From positions 239,967-303,966 of the forward strand of contig NZ_RSED01000004.1 in the NCBI RefSeq assembly GCF_003933735.1: a stretch of DNA of 64,000 nt. The letters are read 5' to 3'. The notes beneath the pieces were generated by a model. That model was not told where the DNA came from. It saw only the letters and a program-made list of their open reading frames with translations, and searched no databases. This stretch comes from Aquabacterium soli. GTDB taxonomy: Bacteria; Pseudomonadota; Gammaproteobacteria; Burkholderiales; Burkholderiaceae_C. The position numbers and the translations under genes are program-made. Numbering within the stretch: the first letter of the stretch is position 1; each line of letters opens with the position of its first letter. This document shows positions 45,604-54,147 of this stretch, one piece after another.

Positions 45604-47796
45604 TCAACGGAGCGCAGAACGCTCGCTCACAACCTTCGGCGTCAAGAAGATCAACAGCTCAGACTTGTTGGACGTCAGCGTTGTGTTCTTGAACAGATGC
45701 CCCACCACCGGCAAGTCACCCAGCAGAGGCACCTTGTTCTCATCCTTGCGGTCTGTCTGGACAAAGATGCCGCCGATCACCACCGTGCCGCCATTTTCAA
45801 CCAGCACCTGCGTCTGCACGTGCTTGGTGTCGATGGCGTAACCGGCCGTGGTCAGCAGTCCGACGCTGTCCTTGTTGACGTCCACATCCAGGATGATGCC
45901 GCCTTCAGGCGTGATCTGAGGTGTCACTTCCAGCTTCAGGTTCGCCTTGCGGAAGGCGATCGACGTAGCGCCGCTGGACGAAGACACCAGATACGGCAAT
46001 TCGGTACCTTGCTCGATCAAGGCCTTGACCTGGTCAGCCGTGATCACCCGAGGGCTGGAGACAATGCGGCCACGGCCATCAGCCTCAAGGGCCGACAGTT
46101 CAAGGTTCAGGAACCGATTGGCACCCGCGCTGAACAAGGACACCGCGAAGGTCGTCGGGTTCACGGAGTCGATCGCGTTGGCAGGCAGGTTGACGAAGTT
46201 GCTGTTCGGGTAGGTCGTCGCACCGGTTGCACCCGTCACCTGCAATGTCTGCTGGCCCACGGCCTGGTAGTTGCCGCCAATCGCGATGCGGTTGTCCCCG
46301 CCCACGCCATAGCCGGGTGTACCCCCCTGGAAGCCACGCATGTCGACTGCACCCAGTCGAACGCCCAGCGTGCGGCCGAACTTGTCGTCGGCCTCGACGA
46401 TGCGTGCCTCGATCAGCACCTGGCGAACCGGGATGTCGACCTTGGTGATCAGTTGCTGGATTTCTTCCAGCTTCGACGGGATGTCACTGACGAACAGCTG
46501 GTTGGTGCGTGTCTCGAACAACACGCTGCCGCGCTGGGACAACATCTTTGTGGAAGTCGAACCGCTGCCGCCGCCAGACGTGGACTGGCCGGTGAGCCCC
46601 TTCGCGATGTCCTCGGCCTTCACATAGTTCAACTGGAACGCCTGCGTGCGCAGAGGTTCCAGCTTGGCCACTTCAACCTTGGCCTCCAGATCCATCTTTT
46701 CCTTGGCGTTGATCTCGTCCTTGGGGGCGATCCACAGCACGTTGCCGTTCTTGCGCACGCCCAGGCCCTTGGCCTGCATGATGATGTCGAGTGCCTGATC
46801 CCAGGGCACATCCTTCAGGCGCAAGGTGACGGTGCCGCTGACGGTGTCGCTCGTCACCACGTTGAAGTTGGTGAAATCAGCGATGACCTGCAGCAACGCA
46901 CGAACTTCGATGTTCTGGAAATTGAGCGACAGCTTTTCACCCGAGTAGCCCGGGCCGCGCGTCAGCTTGTTGGGCTCGACCTTCTGACGGCGCACTTCCA
47001 GCACGAACTGGTTGTCGCTTTGGTAAGCCGAATGCTCCCATTCGCCCCGGGGTTCCACCACCAGACGAACACGCTCACCAACCTGCGTTGCGGTCATGGC
47101 CTGCACCGGCGTTCCGAAATCGGTCGTGTCGAACCGGCGGCGCATGCGGTCTGGCAAGGTAGCCCGCATGAACTCGACCACCAGGTTCTGACCCTGCTGC
47201 TTGATGTCGACGCCAACCTGGTTGTTGGGCAGTTCGACCACCACACGTCCGGCACCATCATTGCCACGCCGGAAATCGATGTCCTTCAGGGGCAAGGGCA
47301 CGGCATTGCGGCTTTCGGCGAAATGCACGGTCTGTTGCTCGCCGCCGGTCGCCTTGACAGCGGCAGCCACGCCCACCGGCTCGGCCCCGGCAGCTGCATT
47401 GCTCGCTGAAGAGCCGGTGCCTGCGTCCAGGGTCAGCAGCAAAGCCTTGCCTTGCAGGCTTGCCCTGTAGGACGAAGGCTGCCTGAGGTTGAGCACCAGG
47501 CGGGTACGTTCGCCAGCCTGGGCGACATTCGCCGTGCGCAAATTGCCTTGGTTGATGTCGACAGTGTTGCGCCCCAGGGCATTGCTCACGCCCGGCAGGT
47601 CGATGGCGATCCGCGGAGGTGCTTGCACCACAAAACCTGTCGGCAAGGAAGGCAGGGGCTCCGTCAAATCGATGCGGACGACGTCAACGCCCGCCTGTTG
47701 TGTCGCGGTGATGGACTGGATGGACGGGGCTGCCATCGCACAGGACGCCACCATGAACACGGCGCCCCCTCCGAGAGTCTTGAAGAATTTGGTCAT
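45604..47796 (-). CDS. pilQ: type IV pilus secretin PilQ
   Basis: Outer-membrane secretin through which the pilus is extruded. It has 730 residues with a signal peptide (MTKFFKTLGGGAVFMVASCAMA). N-terminal AMIN domains (IDLTEPLPSLPTGFVVQAPP, and a second around residues 180-280) bind peptidoglycan; STN/secretin_N domains follow (LSLNFQNIEVRALLQVIADF), and the secretin domain has VPLLGDLPVVGHLFKNT near the C-terminus. Its ATG lies 5 bp after the pilP stop, with AGGAGG about 13 nt upstream inside pilP. It is the fifth gene of pilMNOPQ. Confidence 0.96.
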   Translation of the reverse strand: MTKFFKTLGGGAVFMVASCAMAAPSIQSITATQQAGVDVVRIDLTEPLPSLPTGFVVQAPPRIAIDLPGVSNALGRNTVDINQGNLRTANVAQAGERTRLVLNLRQPSSYRASLQGKALLLTLDAGTGSSASNAAAGAEPVGVAAAVKATGGEQQTVHFAESRNAVPLPLKDIDFRRGNDGAGRVVVELPNNQVGVDIKQQGQNLVVEFMRATLPDRMRRRFDTTDFGTPVQAMTATQVGERVRLVVEPRGEWEHSAYQSDNQFVLEVRRQKVEPNKLTRGPGYSGEKLSLNFQNIEVRALLQVIADFTNFNVVTSDTVSGTVTLRLKDVPWDQALDIIMQAKGLGVRKNGNVLWIAPKDEINAKEKMDLEAKVEVAKLEPLRTQAFQLNYVKAEDIAKGLTGQSTSGGGSGSTSTKMLSQRGSVLFETRTNQLFVSDIPSKLEEIQQLITKVDIPVRQVLIEARIVEADDKFGRTLGVRLGAVDMRGFQGGTPGYGVGGDNRIAIGGNYQAVGQQTLQVTGATGATTYPNSNFVNLPANAIDSVNPTTFAVSLFSAGANRFLNLELSALEADGRGRIVSSPRVITADQVKALIEQGTELPYLVSSSSGATSIAFRKANLKLEVTPQITPEGGIILDVDVNKDSVGLLTTAGYAIDTKHVQTQVLVENGGTVVIGGIFVQTDRKDENKVPLLGDLPVVGHLFKNTTLTSNKSELLIFLTPKVVSERSALR

Positions 47797-47801
47797 GATG
47801 A

Positions 47802-48335
47802 TTACGCCCCCTCCTGAAGCTGCAAGGCGGCAGGCCGCTCGATCCATTCGCCAGATGCGTCCTGCACAATTTCGCGCAGCTCGATTTCCGTCTCGGTGAC
47901 CTTCATGATCTTTCCAAAGTTCTGCCCCAGGTAGTCACCCACCTTGACCTGATAGAGAAGGTTGTCGACCTTCAGCAAGGCGTACTGGACGCCCCTGCGG
48001 TTCACGCTGCCCACCATGGACATGCTGTCCAGGGGGAAGGCTTCCAACGGTTCCTTGCGTCGGCTCAGTTCGGACGCCACGGCGGAGTTCGGCTGAGACC
48101 GATCCTGCTTGAGCACCACGATCAGCTTCTGCGCACTGAAAGGCTCCACGGTTTCGCCCGTCTGATAAGCCTGCGGGTCGAATTTCTGTGGGGCCGAAAG
48201 AGGCTGGACATTGGGACGGGTCTGGGCCCGCTCCTGTGCCATCCAGGCCTGCAGCTCTTCCTGCTGGGCTGAGCAGCCTGACAGGAACACCACGACACCC
48301 AGGAGCATCCCGCCTGTGATTCCTCGGGACATCAT
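47802..48335 (-). CDS. pilP: type IV pilus lipoprotein PilP
   Basis: Inner-membrane lipoprotein that connects PilN/PilO with the secretin PilQ. It has 177 residues, lipobox LSGC with Cys21. The central part is low-complexity; the C-terminal HR-type beta domain carries MVGSVNRRGVQYALLKVDNL and VGDYLGQNFGKIMKVTETEI, the PilP signature. Its ATG overlaps pilO by 4 bases. It is in the usual order pilM-N-O-P-Q. Confidence 0.95.
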   Translation of the reverse strand: MMSRGITGGMLLGVVVFLSGCSAQQEELQAWMAQERAQTRPNVQPLSAPQKFDPQAYQTGETVEPFSAQKLIVVLKQDRSQPNSAVASELSRRKEPLEAFPLDSMSMVGSVNRRGVQYALLKVDNLLYQVKVGDYLGQNFGKIMKVTETEIELREIVQDASGEWIERPAALQLQEGA

Positions 48336-49036
48336 GATTTCGCGCCCTTCTTCTTGGCCTTCTCGGCCGCCTGCTGATCCAGTTCGGCCTGGTCAAGATA
48401 GCGATAGGTCCGAGCCGTGGCCTCCATCAGGAGCGGGCCGCCGCCGCTGGCGCCCTTCGCGGTAGCGGAAGCCTGTGCCGCACTGATGTTGAGATCGTGC
48501 AAGGTCACGATGCGGGACAGGTTGGCGATGTCTGCGGCGAACGAGCCCATGTCGTGGTAGCGGCCGGACACCTTGATGGAGATCGGCAGTTCAGCGTAGT
48601 AATCCTTCACGACCACCTGGCCTGGCTTGAAGAGTTCAAAATCAAGCCCACGCCCCAGGCCTGCCTGGTTGATGTCCGACAACAGGGCATCCATTTCAGC
48701 CTTGCCGGGCAGTTGTTTCTCGAGTTGAGTGACGTACTCTTGTACCTGCACCCGCTGCTTGCGCAACTCGACCAGATTCACGGCCTGGACCAGCTTGCTC
48801 TGGTACTCCTGCTTGAGCTGAGGCTCCTTGTCCCGCTCGGCCTGGAGTTCGTCAGCCTGGGCTGACAGCAGCAAAACCCAACCGAGCAAAAGCACGAGGG
48901 CGCCAAAAAACACACCTGCTGCAATCTTGGGCAGGATGGGCCACTGCCCCGGTTCATTGAGATTGAGTCCGCGAAACTGATCCTGCGCGTCGGCAAACCA
49001 GGCGTTCAGGTCGATGTTCATGTTTGACTTGGCCAT
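48332..49036 (-). CDS. pilO: type IV pilus inner-membrane protein PilO
   Basis: Bitopic inner-membrane protein that dimerises with PilN and binds PilP. It has 234 residues: a cytosolic tail of about 40 residues, one membrane helix (KIAAGVFFGALVLLLGWVLL), a coiled coil (ELQAERDKEPQLKQEYQSK), and a periplasmic ferredoxin-like domain (VVKDYYAELPISIKVSGRYHD). The start is ATG 49036 with GGAG 5 nt upstream; an upstream reading to 49117 lies within pilN and has no support. It overlaps pilP by 4 bases. Confidence 0.95.
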   Translation of the reverse strand: MAKSNMNIDLNAWFADAQDQFRGLNLNEPGQWPILPKIAAGVFFGALVLLLGWVLLLSAQADELQAERDKEPQLKQEYQSKLVQAVNLVELRKQRVQVQEYVTQLEKQLPGKAEMDALLSDINQAGLGRGLDFELFKPGQVVVKDYYAELPISIKVSGRYHDMGSFAADIANLSRIVTLHDLNISAAQASATAKGASGGGPLLMEATARTYRYLDQAELDQQAAEKAKKKGAKS

Positions 49037-49049
49037 GATGACTCCGCGC

Positions 49050-49682
49050 TCAGACTGGAGAAGGCGCAGAAGCACCATGGGCCGGCGCAGAAGCACCGCC
49101 CGCTGCCGCATTGGCATCCTGGGGGCGCTTGAGACCCACCCGCATCGAGAACTCGAACAGGCGCTTCGGGTCCTTGGTGTCGGGCAAAGTCACGATCGCC
49201 GCCTTGATTTCCTGAAGCTCGGGGCGCTCCAGCCAAGGCGAGTTGTTGCCCGTGTTGCGCAGGAAAGCCGATACACGCTCGTTGGTCTGGGCCACGCCCG
49301 AGACGGTGACGAACTGGCCATCCTGCTTGATGGATTTGAGGTAGATCCCTTCGGGTGTCTGCCTTGCCAGCTCATTGAGAATGTGCACTGGCATGTTCCG
49401 ATCGGTCTGCAGATCTTCCACGGCCTTCTGACGTGCCTTGAGGGCATCGATCTCGGCCCTCAGCGCAGACACATCCTTGATTTCTTCGTCAAGCTTGGCG
49501 ATCTCTGACTTCAGGAATTCATTGCGGGCCTGCTGCGAGCCGATCATCTGCTGCTGGATGCCGTACCACAGCGCCACCAGCACCAGCCCGATCAGCGCAG
49601 ACATGCCCAGGGCTGCAAAAAAGCGCTGCTTGCGCTGAATGCGTTTTTCCTCACGATGAGGAAGCAGGTTGATCAGGATCAT
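49050..49682 (-). CDS. pilN: type IV pilus inner-membrane protein PilN
   Basis: Bitopic protein whose short N-terminal cytosolic motif (INLLPHREEKR) binds the actin-like PilM and whose periplasmic part pairs with PilO. It has 210 residues: the INLLP motif at residues 4-8, one membrane helix (FAALGMSALIGLVLVALWYG), coiled coil, and a ferredoxin-like domain. The C-terminal 20 residues are Ala/Ser/Pro rich. It overlaps pilM by 4 bases (ATGA). Confidence 0.96.
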   Translation of the reverse strand: MILINLLPHREEKRIQRKQRFFAALGMSALIGLVLVALWYGIQQQMIGSQQARNEFLKSEIAKLDEEIKDVSALRAEIDALKARQKAVEDLQTDRNMPVHILNELARQTPEGIYLKSIKQDGQFVTVSGVAQTNERVSAFLRNTGNNSPWLERPELQEIKAAIVTLPDTKDPKRLFEFSMRVGLKRPQDANAAAGGASAPAHGASAPSPV

Positions 49683-50758
49683 GCGAGGAACCTCCGCATG
49701 GCCAGCCCGCAGGCCGTCAGGTAGGACGGCGCCTCGCGACGCAACTTGCTTTCACGCACGGCAGATCCCAGTTTCATGCCATCGAAGGGGTTGACGACCA
49801 TGGAGGCAAAGCCCGTCAGTTCCGTCACCCGCTCCTTGAGGCCCGGCAATGACGCCGTGCCACCCGCCAGCATCACGTAGTGCACCTTGTGGTGTGGTGT
49901 GCTGGTGAAGAAATACTGCAGCGCCCGGCCGATTTCCTGGGACAGGCTGTCCACGAAAGGCGCCAGCAGAGAAGATTGAAAATCTTCCGGCAGATCACCG
50001 GAAAGCTTCTTGGATTCGGCCTCTTCGAACGAGAAACCGTACTGGCGCGAGATGAGCTGGGTGAGTTGCGCACCGCCAAAGGCCTGGTCGCGGTCATACA
50101 GGAGCTCTTCGTCTCGCAGCACCTTGAGGCTGGTATTTTCGGCACCGATCTCGAACAAGGCCACCAGGGCGTCCTTGCCGCCACCGGGCAGGGCCGAGAT
50201 CAGACGCTGCATGGCCAGGCGTGACGCGTACGACTCGATGTCGAGGATGGCCGGCTTGAGGCCGGCAGCCTCGGCCAGACCTTGGCGGTCCTGGACGCGG
50301 TCCTTGCGCGAAGCGGCGATCAGCACCTCGACGTCGCCAGCGGATTGCGGCGCAGGCCCGACCACACAGAAATCAAGGCTAACTTCGTCCAGCGAGAATG
50401 GGATGTACTGATTGGCTTCGGCTTCGACCTGCATTTCCATTTCTTCTTCGCGCAGGCCAGCCGGCAGCATGATCTTCTTGGTGATCACCGCCGATTGGGG
50501 CATGGCCATGGCGACGAACTTGGTCCGGGTGCCACTTTTGGTCACAACCTTGCGGACGGCCTCTGCCACTTCGTCGAACTTCTCGATCTGTCCGTCAGCA
50601 ATCCAGCCTTTTTCCAGAGGCTCTGACGCGAAACGCTCAAGCGTCAGTTCTCCGGCTGCGTTCTGGCTGAGTTCGACGAGCTTGACGCTGGACGAGCTGA
50701 CGTCAAGCCCGACCATGGGCGGGTGCTTGCGGCCCAGCAGCGTGTCTAAAAAGCTCAC
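49679..50758 (-). CDS. pilM: type IV pilus assembly ATPase-like protein PilM
   Basis: FtsA/actin-fold cytosolic protein that binds PilN and ATP and links the pilus motor with the alignment complex. It has 359 residues; MVGLDVSSSSVKLVEL is the nucleotide-binding phosphate-1 motif, and LFEIGAENTSLKVLRDEEL and VMLAGGTASLPGLKERV are phosphate-2 and adenosine motifs. I place the start at GTG 50758, because GGAGG sits 5 nt before it; ATG 50770 would put the Shine-Dalgarno inside the gene. It is the first gene of pilMNOPQ and divergent from mrcA. Confidence 0.95.
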   Translation of the reverse strand: MSFLDTLLGRKHPPMVGLDVSSSSVKLVELSQNAAGELTLERFASEPLEKGWIADGQIEKFDEVAEAVRKVVTKSGTRTKFVAMAMPQSAVITKKIMLPAGLREEEMEMQVEAEANQYIPFSLDEVSLDFCVVGPAPQSAGDVEVLIAASRKDRVQDRQGLAEAAGLKPAILDIESYASRLAMQRLISALPGGGKDALVALFEIGAENTSLKVLRDEELLYDRDQAFGGAQLTQLISRQYGFSFEEAESKKLSGDLPEDFQSSLLAPFVDSLSQEIGRALQYFFTSTPHHKVHYVMLAGGTASLPGLKERVTELTGFASMVVNPFDGMKLGSAVRESKLRREAPSYLTACGLAMRRFLA

Positions 50759-50986
50759 AAATTCCTCCATGCGCCCAGTCGGAGCGCTGGGAAGTTAATA
50801 AACCACTTCAATGCTAGCAGCAAAGTTTTTGTGTATGAAACCCAAAGAGGCCCGGCTTTTCACCTAGTCGTTGCGCGTTCCACACGTATTACAAGCGGTT
50901 TCAAACGTAAACGGGAGGGTGTGCAAGCGGTTCAGCTTCCCCCTTGAAGGGGCCTTCAGAGGCCATCAAGGGATGGATGGCTTTCT

Positions 50987-50992
50987 TATAAT
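50987..50992 (+). promoter_or_regulatory. -10 element of mrcA
   Basis: A perfect TATAAT lies 27 nt before the mrcA ATG, a normal distance for a leadered message. The -35 region is weak (CATCAA at 17 nt). The remaining 260-bp divergent region 50759-51019 must also hold the pilM promoter; I see no unambiguous one. Confidence 0.55.
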
Positions 50993-51019
50993 CAGGCTCC
51001 TCTTTGGATCCCCTGATTG

Positions 51020-53425
51020 ATGAGCGCCCCTGATACCCGTCCCCCTTCGCCGTCCCGTAGTCGGGTCTTCAGTGCCGATGTCTGGTGGATCCAGTGGCTG
51101 GTCCGGCCCGTGGTCTGGCTGGTTGGGCTGGGCGTGGCTGGCGCCTTGGCCATGACCATGGTGGTCGGTATCGGACTGGCGGTGATCTACCCCAACCTGC
51201 CGCCATTGAACGGCTTGATGGACTACCGCCCCAAGATGCCCCTGAGGGTCTACTCGGCGGATGCCACGCTGATTGGGGAATTCGGCGAGGAAAAGCGCAA
51301 TTTCCAGCCGATCGCCCAGATGCCCAAGGTGATGAAAGAGTCTGTGCTCGCCATCGAGGACGCCCGCTTCTACCGCCACGGGGGTGTCGACTACATCGGG
51401 GTGCTGCGAGCCGGCTTGGCCAACTTCGGCGAGTCGCGCAGCCAGGGGGCGTCGACCATCACGATGCAGGTGGCACGCAATTTCTACCTGTCCACCGAGA
51501 AAACCTTCTCGCGCAAGATCTACGAGATCCTGCTGGCGCTCAAGATCGAAGGCCTGCTGAGCAAGGACCAGATCCTCGAGCTCTACATGAACCAGATCTA
51601 CCTGGGGCAACGCGCCTACGGGTTCGCCGCCGCATGCGAGACCTACTTCGGCAAACCGCTGAAGGACGTGACGCTGGCCGAAGCCGCAATGCTGGCCGGC
51701 CTGCCCAAGGCCCCCTCAGCCTACAACCCCCTGCGCAATCCCAAGCGGGCGGTCGTGCGCCAGCAGTACATCCTTCAGCGCATGCTGGAGAACGGCTTCA
51801 TCACGCAGGAACAGTATGAGGAAGCACGGGACGAAGAGCTCCACTACCACGTGAAGGTGCCGATCGCCCCTGAGGCCGAATACGTGGCTGAAGCGGCACG
51901 CTCGCTGATGTATGAGCAGTACGGCGCCGACGCCTATACCCGTGGCCTGAAGGTCTACACCACGGTCAAGATGAACGAGCAGATCGCCGCCACGCGCGCC
52001 TTGCGCAAGGGTCTGCTGGATTACGATCGCCGTCAGCCCTGGCGCGGCCCCGAGGCCTTCATCGACCTGCCCTCCGACCCCAAGCACATCGATGTGCGCG
52101 TGGCCGAGGCCCTTGAAGACCACCCGGACAGCGACGACATCAAGGCGGCCGTGGTGCTGTCGGCCGAGCCCAAACGCGTCGTGGCCCTGCTGCAGACCGG
52201 CGAATCCATCGACATCCAGGGCGACAGCCTGAAGTTCGTGGCCCAGGCCCTGTCCGAGAAAGCCCAACCCAAGCAGCAGATCCGCCGCGGGGCCGTGGTG
52301 CGCGTGGTGCAGACCAAGGATCGCTGGCAGATCACCCAATTGCCCACCGTCGAAGGGGCCCTGGTGTCCCTGGACACCCACACCGGCGCTGTCAAATCCA
52401 TGGCAGGAGGCTTCGACTTCGACCGCAACAAGTTCAATCACGTGACGCAGGCCTGGCGCCAGCCCGGCTCCAGCTTCAAGCCTTTCATCTACTCGGCCGC
52501 GCTGGAGAAGGGCTTCACGCCCAGCACCATGGTCAATGACGGTCCGCTGTTCTTCGACTCCGGCGTGACGGGCAGCCAGCCCTGGGAGCCCAAGAACTAC
52601 GACGGCAAGTTCGAAGGGCCCATGACCTTGCGCCGCGGCTTGGCCAAATCCAAGAACATGATCTCGATCCGCGTGCTGCGTTCCATTGGCGCGCAGTACG
52701 GCCAGGAGTGGGTCACCCGTTTCGGCTTCGAATCGGCCAAGCACCCGGCCTACCTGACGATGGCCCTGGGCGCCGGCTCCGTCACGCCCATGCAGATGGC
52801 CGACGCCTTCGCGGTGTTCGCCAATGGCGGCTACCGCGTCAACCCCATGCTGGTGACGCGCGTCACCGATTCGCGCGACCGCGTGCTGGCGCAGAACAAG
52901 GCCGCCGTGCTCGACGAATCCATGCGTGCCATCGACGCCCGCAACGCGTTCCTGATGTCCAGCCTGCTGCAGGAAGTGACCCGTTCAGGCACGGCCGCCA
53001 AGGCGCAGGCCCAGTTGGGCCGCCCGGATCTGTATGGCAAGACCGGCACCACCAACGACTCCATGGACGCCTGGTTCGCCGGCTACACGGTACGCACGGT
53101 GGCCGTGGTGTGGATCGGCTACGACCAGCCACGCAAGCTGGGCGACCGCGAAACGGGTGGCGGCCTGGCCCTGCCGGTGTGGATCGACTACATGCGCACC
53201 AGCCTGAAGGGCACGCCGGTGGAAGAGCCCGCCGTGCCGGAGGGCGTGGTCAACATCGGCGGTGAGTGGTATTACGAGGAATACACGCCCGGAACCGGCG
53301 TGCGCGAGCTCAGCGGGGAAGACCCGCATGCCCCTGCACCTGCCAACGAAGACGAAAAACGCAGCATCATGGACCTGTTCGGCACCGGCGGATCCACTGC
53401 GGGCGGCGCTCACACCCCACCCTGA
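51020..53425 (+). CDS. mrcA: penicillin-binding protein 1A (bifunctional glycosyltransferase/transpeptidase)
   Basis: Peptidoglycan synthase of 801 residues. An N-terminal membrane helix (GVAGALAMTMVVGIGLAVIY) anchors it in the inner membrane. The GT51 glycosyltransferase has catalytic Glu in IEDARFYRHGGVD near residue 113 and QGASTITMQVARN. The transpeptidase has SSFKPF (SxxK) near 484, SKN near 543 and KTGTT near 674. An OB-like insertion of PBP1A is present between them. The C-terminal tail is acidic and Pro-rich. ATG 51020 was used; an upstream TTG is not needed. Divergence from pilMNOPQ is the usual arrangement in beta- and gammaproteobacteria. Confidence 0.96.
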   Translation: MSAPDTRPPSPSRSRVFSADVWWIQWLVRPVVWLVGLGVAGALAMTMVVGIGLAVIYPNLPPLNGLMDYRPKMPLRVYSADATLIGEFGEEKRNFQPIAQMPKVMKESVLAIEDARFYRHGGVDYIGVLRAGLANFGESRSQGASTITMQVARNFYLSTEKTFSRKIYEILLALKIEGLLSKDQILELYMNQIYLGQRAYGFAAACETYFGKPLKDVTLAEAAMLAGLPKAPSAYNPLRNPKRAVVRQQYILQRMLENGFITQEQYEEARDEELHYHVKVPIAPEAEYVAEAARSLMYEQYGADAYTRGLKVYTTVKMNEQIAATRALRKGLLDYDRRQPWRGPEAFIDLPSDPKHIDVRVAEALEDHPDSDDIKAAVVLSAEPKRVVALLQTGESIDIQGDSLKFVAQALSEKAQPKQQIRRGAVVRVVQTKDRWQITQLPTVEGALVSLDTHTGAVKSMAGGFDFDRNKFNHVTQAWRQPGSSFKPFIYSAALEKGFTPSTMVNDGPLFFDSGVTGSQPWEPKNYDGKFEGPMTLRRGLAKSKNMISIRVLRSIGAQYGQEWVTRFGFESAKHPAYLTMALGAGSVTPMQMADAFAVFANGGYRVNPMLVTRVTDSRDRVLAQNKAAVLDESMRAIDARNAFLMSSLLQEVTRSGTAAKAQAQLGRPDLYGKTGTTNDSMDAWFAGYTVRTVAVVWIGYDQPRKLGDRETGGGLALPVWIDYMRTSLKGTPVEEPAVPEGVVNIGGEWYYEEYTPGTGVRELSGEDPHAPAPANEDEKRSIMDLFGTGGSTAGGAHTPP

Positions 53426-53452
53426 TCTGCAGGCGCCCGGCCTCTGCAGCGT

Positions 53453-53818
53453 TCAGAACTGCAGGGCCTGGCCCGATTGTTCAGATGCGCAACGCGACAA
53501 GGCCTGGAAAAAGTCTTCGCCCGTGCGGGTGTCCTGCCAGACACCCTCACCCCCGGACTCTCCGCCGAAGCGGAAGTGGTAGCCGCCGCTGCGGGCGGCC
53601 AGCCACAATTCGTGCAACGGCGGCTGGGTGTTGATGATCAGCTGGGTGCGATTGGGCATGCTCAAGGTGATCATGCCGCCGGAACGGGCGCTGTCGATGT
53701 CGATCAAGTCGTCCTCCAGCCATTGGTCGATCCGGGCTTCGATGCGCGACAGGGCCGTGCTCGCCGCCTGGTCGTAGAGCGCATCAGGGTATCCCGACGG
53801 CGTGGTGGTCTCGGACAT
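53453..53818 (-). CDS. cyaY: frataxin-like iron donor CyaY
   Basis: Frataxin-fold protein of 121 residues that binds iron and modulates Fe-S cluster assembly through IscS. The acidic first helix (YDQAASTALSRIEARIDQW) and the beta-sheet strands GGMITLSMPNRTQLIINTQ and ELWLAARSGGYHF are typical. The start is ATG 53818 with AAGGA 9 nt upstream. It converges with mrcA and is divergent from lptM; the cyaY/lptM-lysA arrangement is the usual one in proteobacteria. Confidence 0.95.
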   Translation of the reverse strand: MSETTTPSGYPDALYDQAASTALSRIEARIDQWLEDDLIDIDSARSGGMITLSMPNRTQLIINTQPPLHELWLAARSGGYHFRFGGESGGEGVWQDTRTGEDFFQALSRCASEQSGQALQF

Positions 53819-53919
53819 GGGAAGCAATCCTTAGAATTGGAATGATGAACAGCCAGCCGAAAATTGTAGTGACCTCTGCGTCACCCGCTCACGGAGAACC
53901 CCGCTCGGCCCCATGGGGG

Positions 53920-54147
53920 ATGAAGGGGGCAGCACGTCGGACAGGCCAGGTGGCCACATTGTTGACCGTCAGTGCCCTGTTGTCAGGGCTGGCGGCATGC
54001 GGCCAGAAGGGTGGGCTCTACCTGCCGGACAATCCGCCTGCGTCTTCACGGCACGGCAGCTCGGCAGCCAAATCCGCCACGCAACCGGCCACAGCCACAC
54101 CCGCAGCCTCTTCGGCCACGACCCATCCATCCTCCGCACAGCCATGA
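53920..54147 (+). CDS. lptM: LPS-assembly lipoprotein LptM (YifL-like)
   Basis: Small outer-membrane lipoprotein that helps LptD mature; 75 residues here. The signal peptide ends at the lipobox GLAAC, followed directly by the family signature CGQKGGLYLP. The rest is a low-complexity Ser/Ala/Thr tail. ATG 53920 gives a normal lipoprotein signal peptide (positive MKGAARRTG, then hydrophobic). An in-frame ATG at 53845 would add 25 residues before it and has TAGAAT 7 nt upstream; that region uses codons unlike the rest, so I treat it as leader, with doubt. The stop overlaps the lysA start (ATGA). Confidence 0.85.
   Translation: MKGAARRTGQVATLLTVSALLSGLAACGQKGGLYLPDNPPASSRHGSSAAKSATQPATATPAASSATTHPSSAQP

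Noticed and set aside
45697..47409. 570-codon frame opposite pilQ
   Set aside because: Antisense shadow with no motif, opposite a strongly supported secretin gene.
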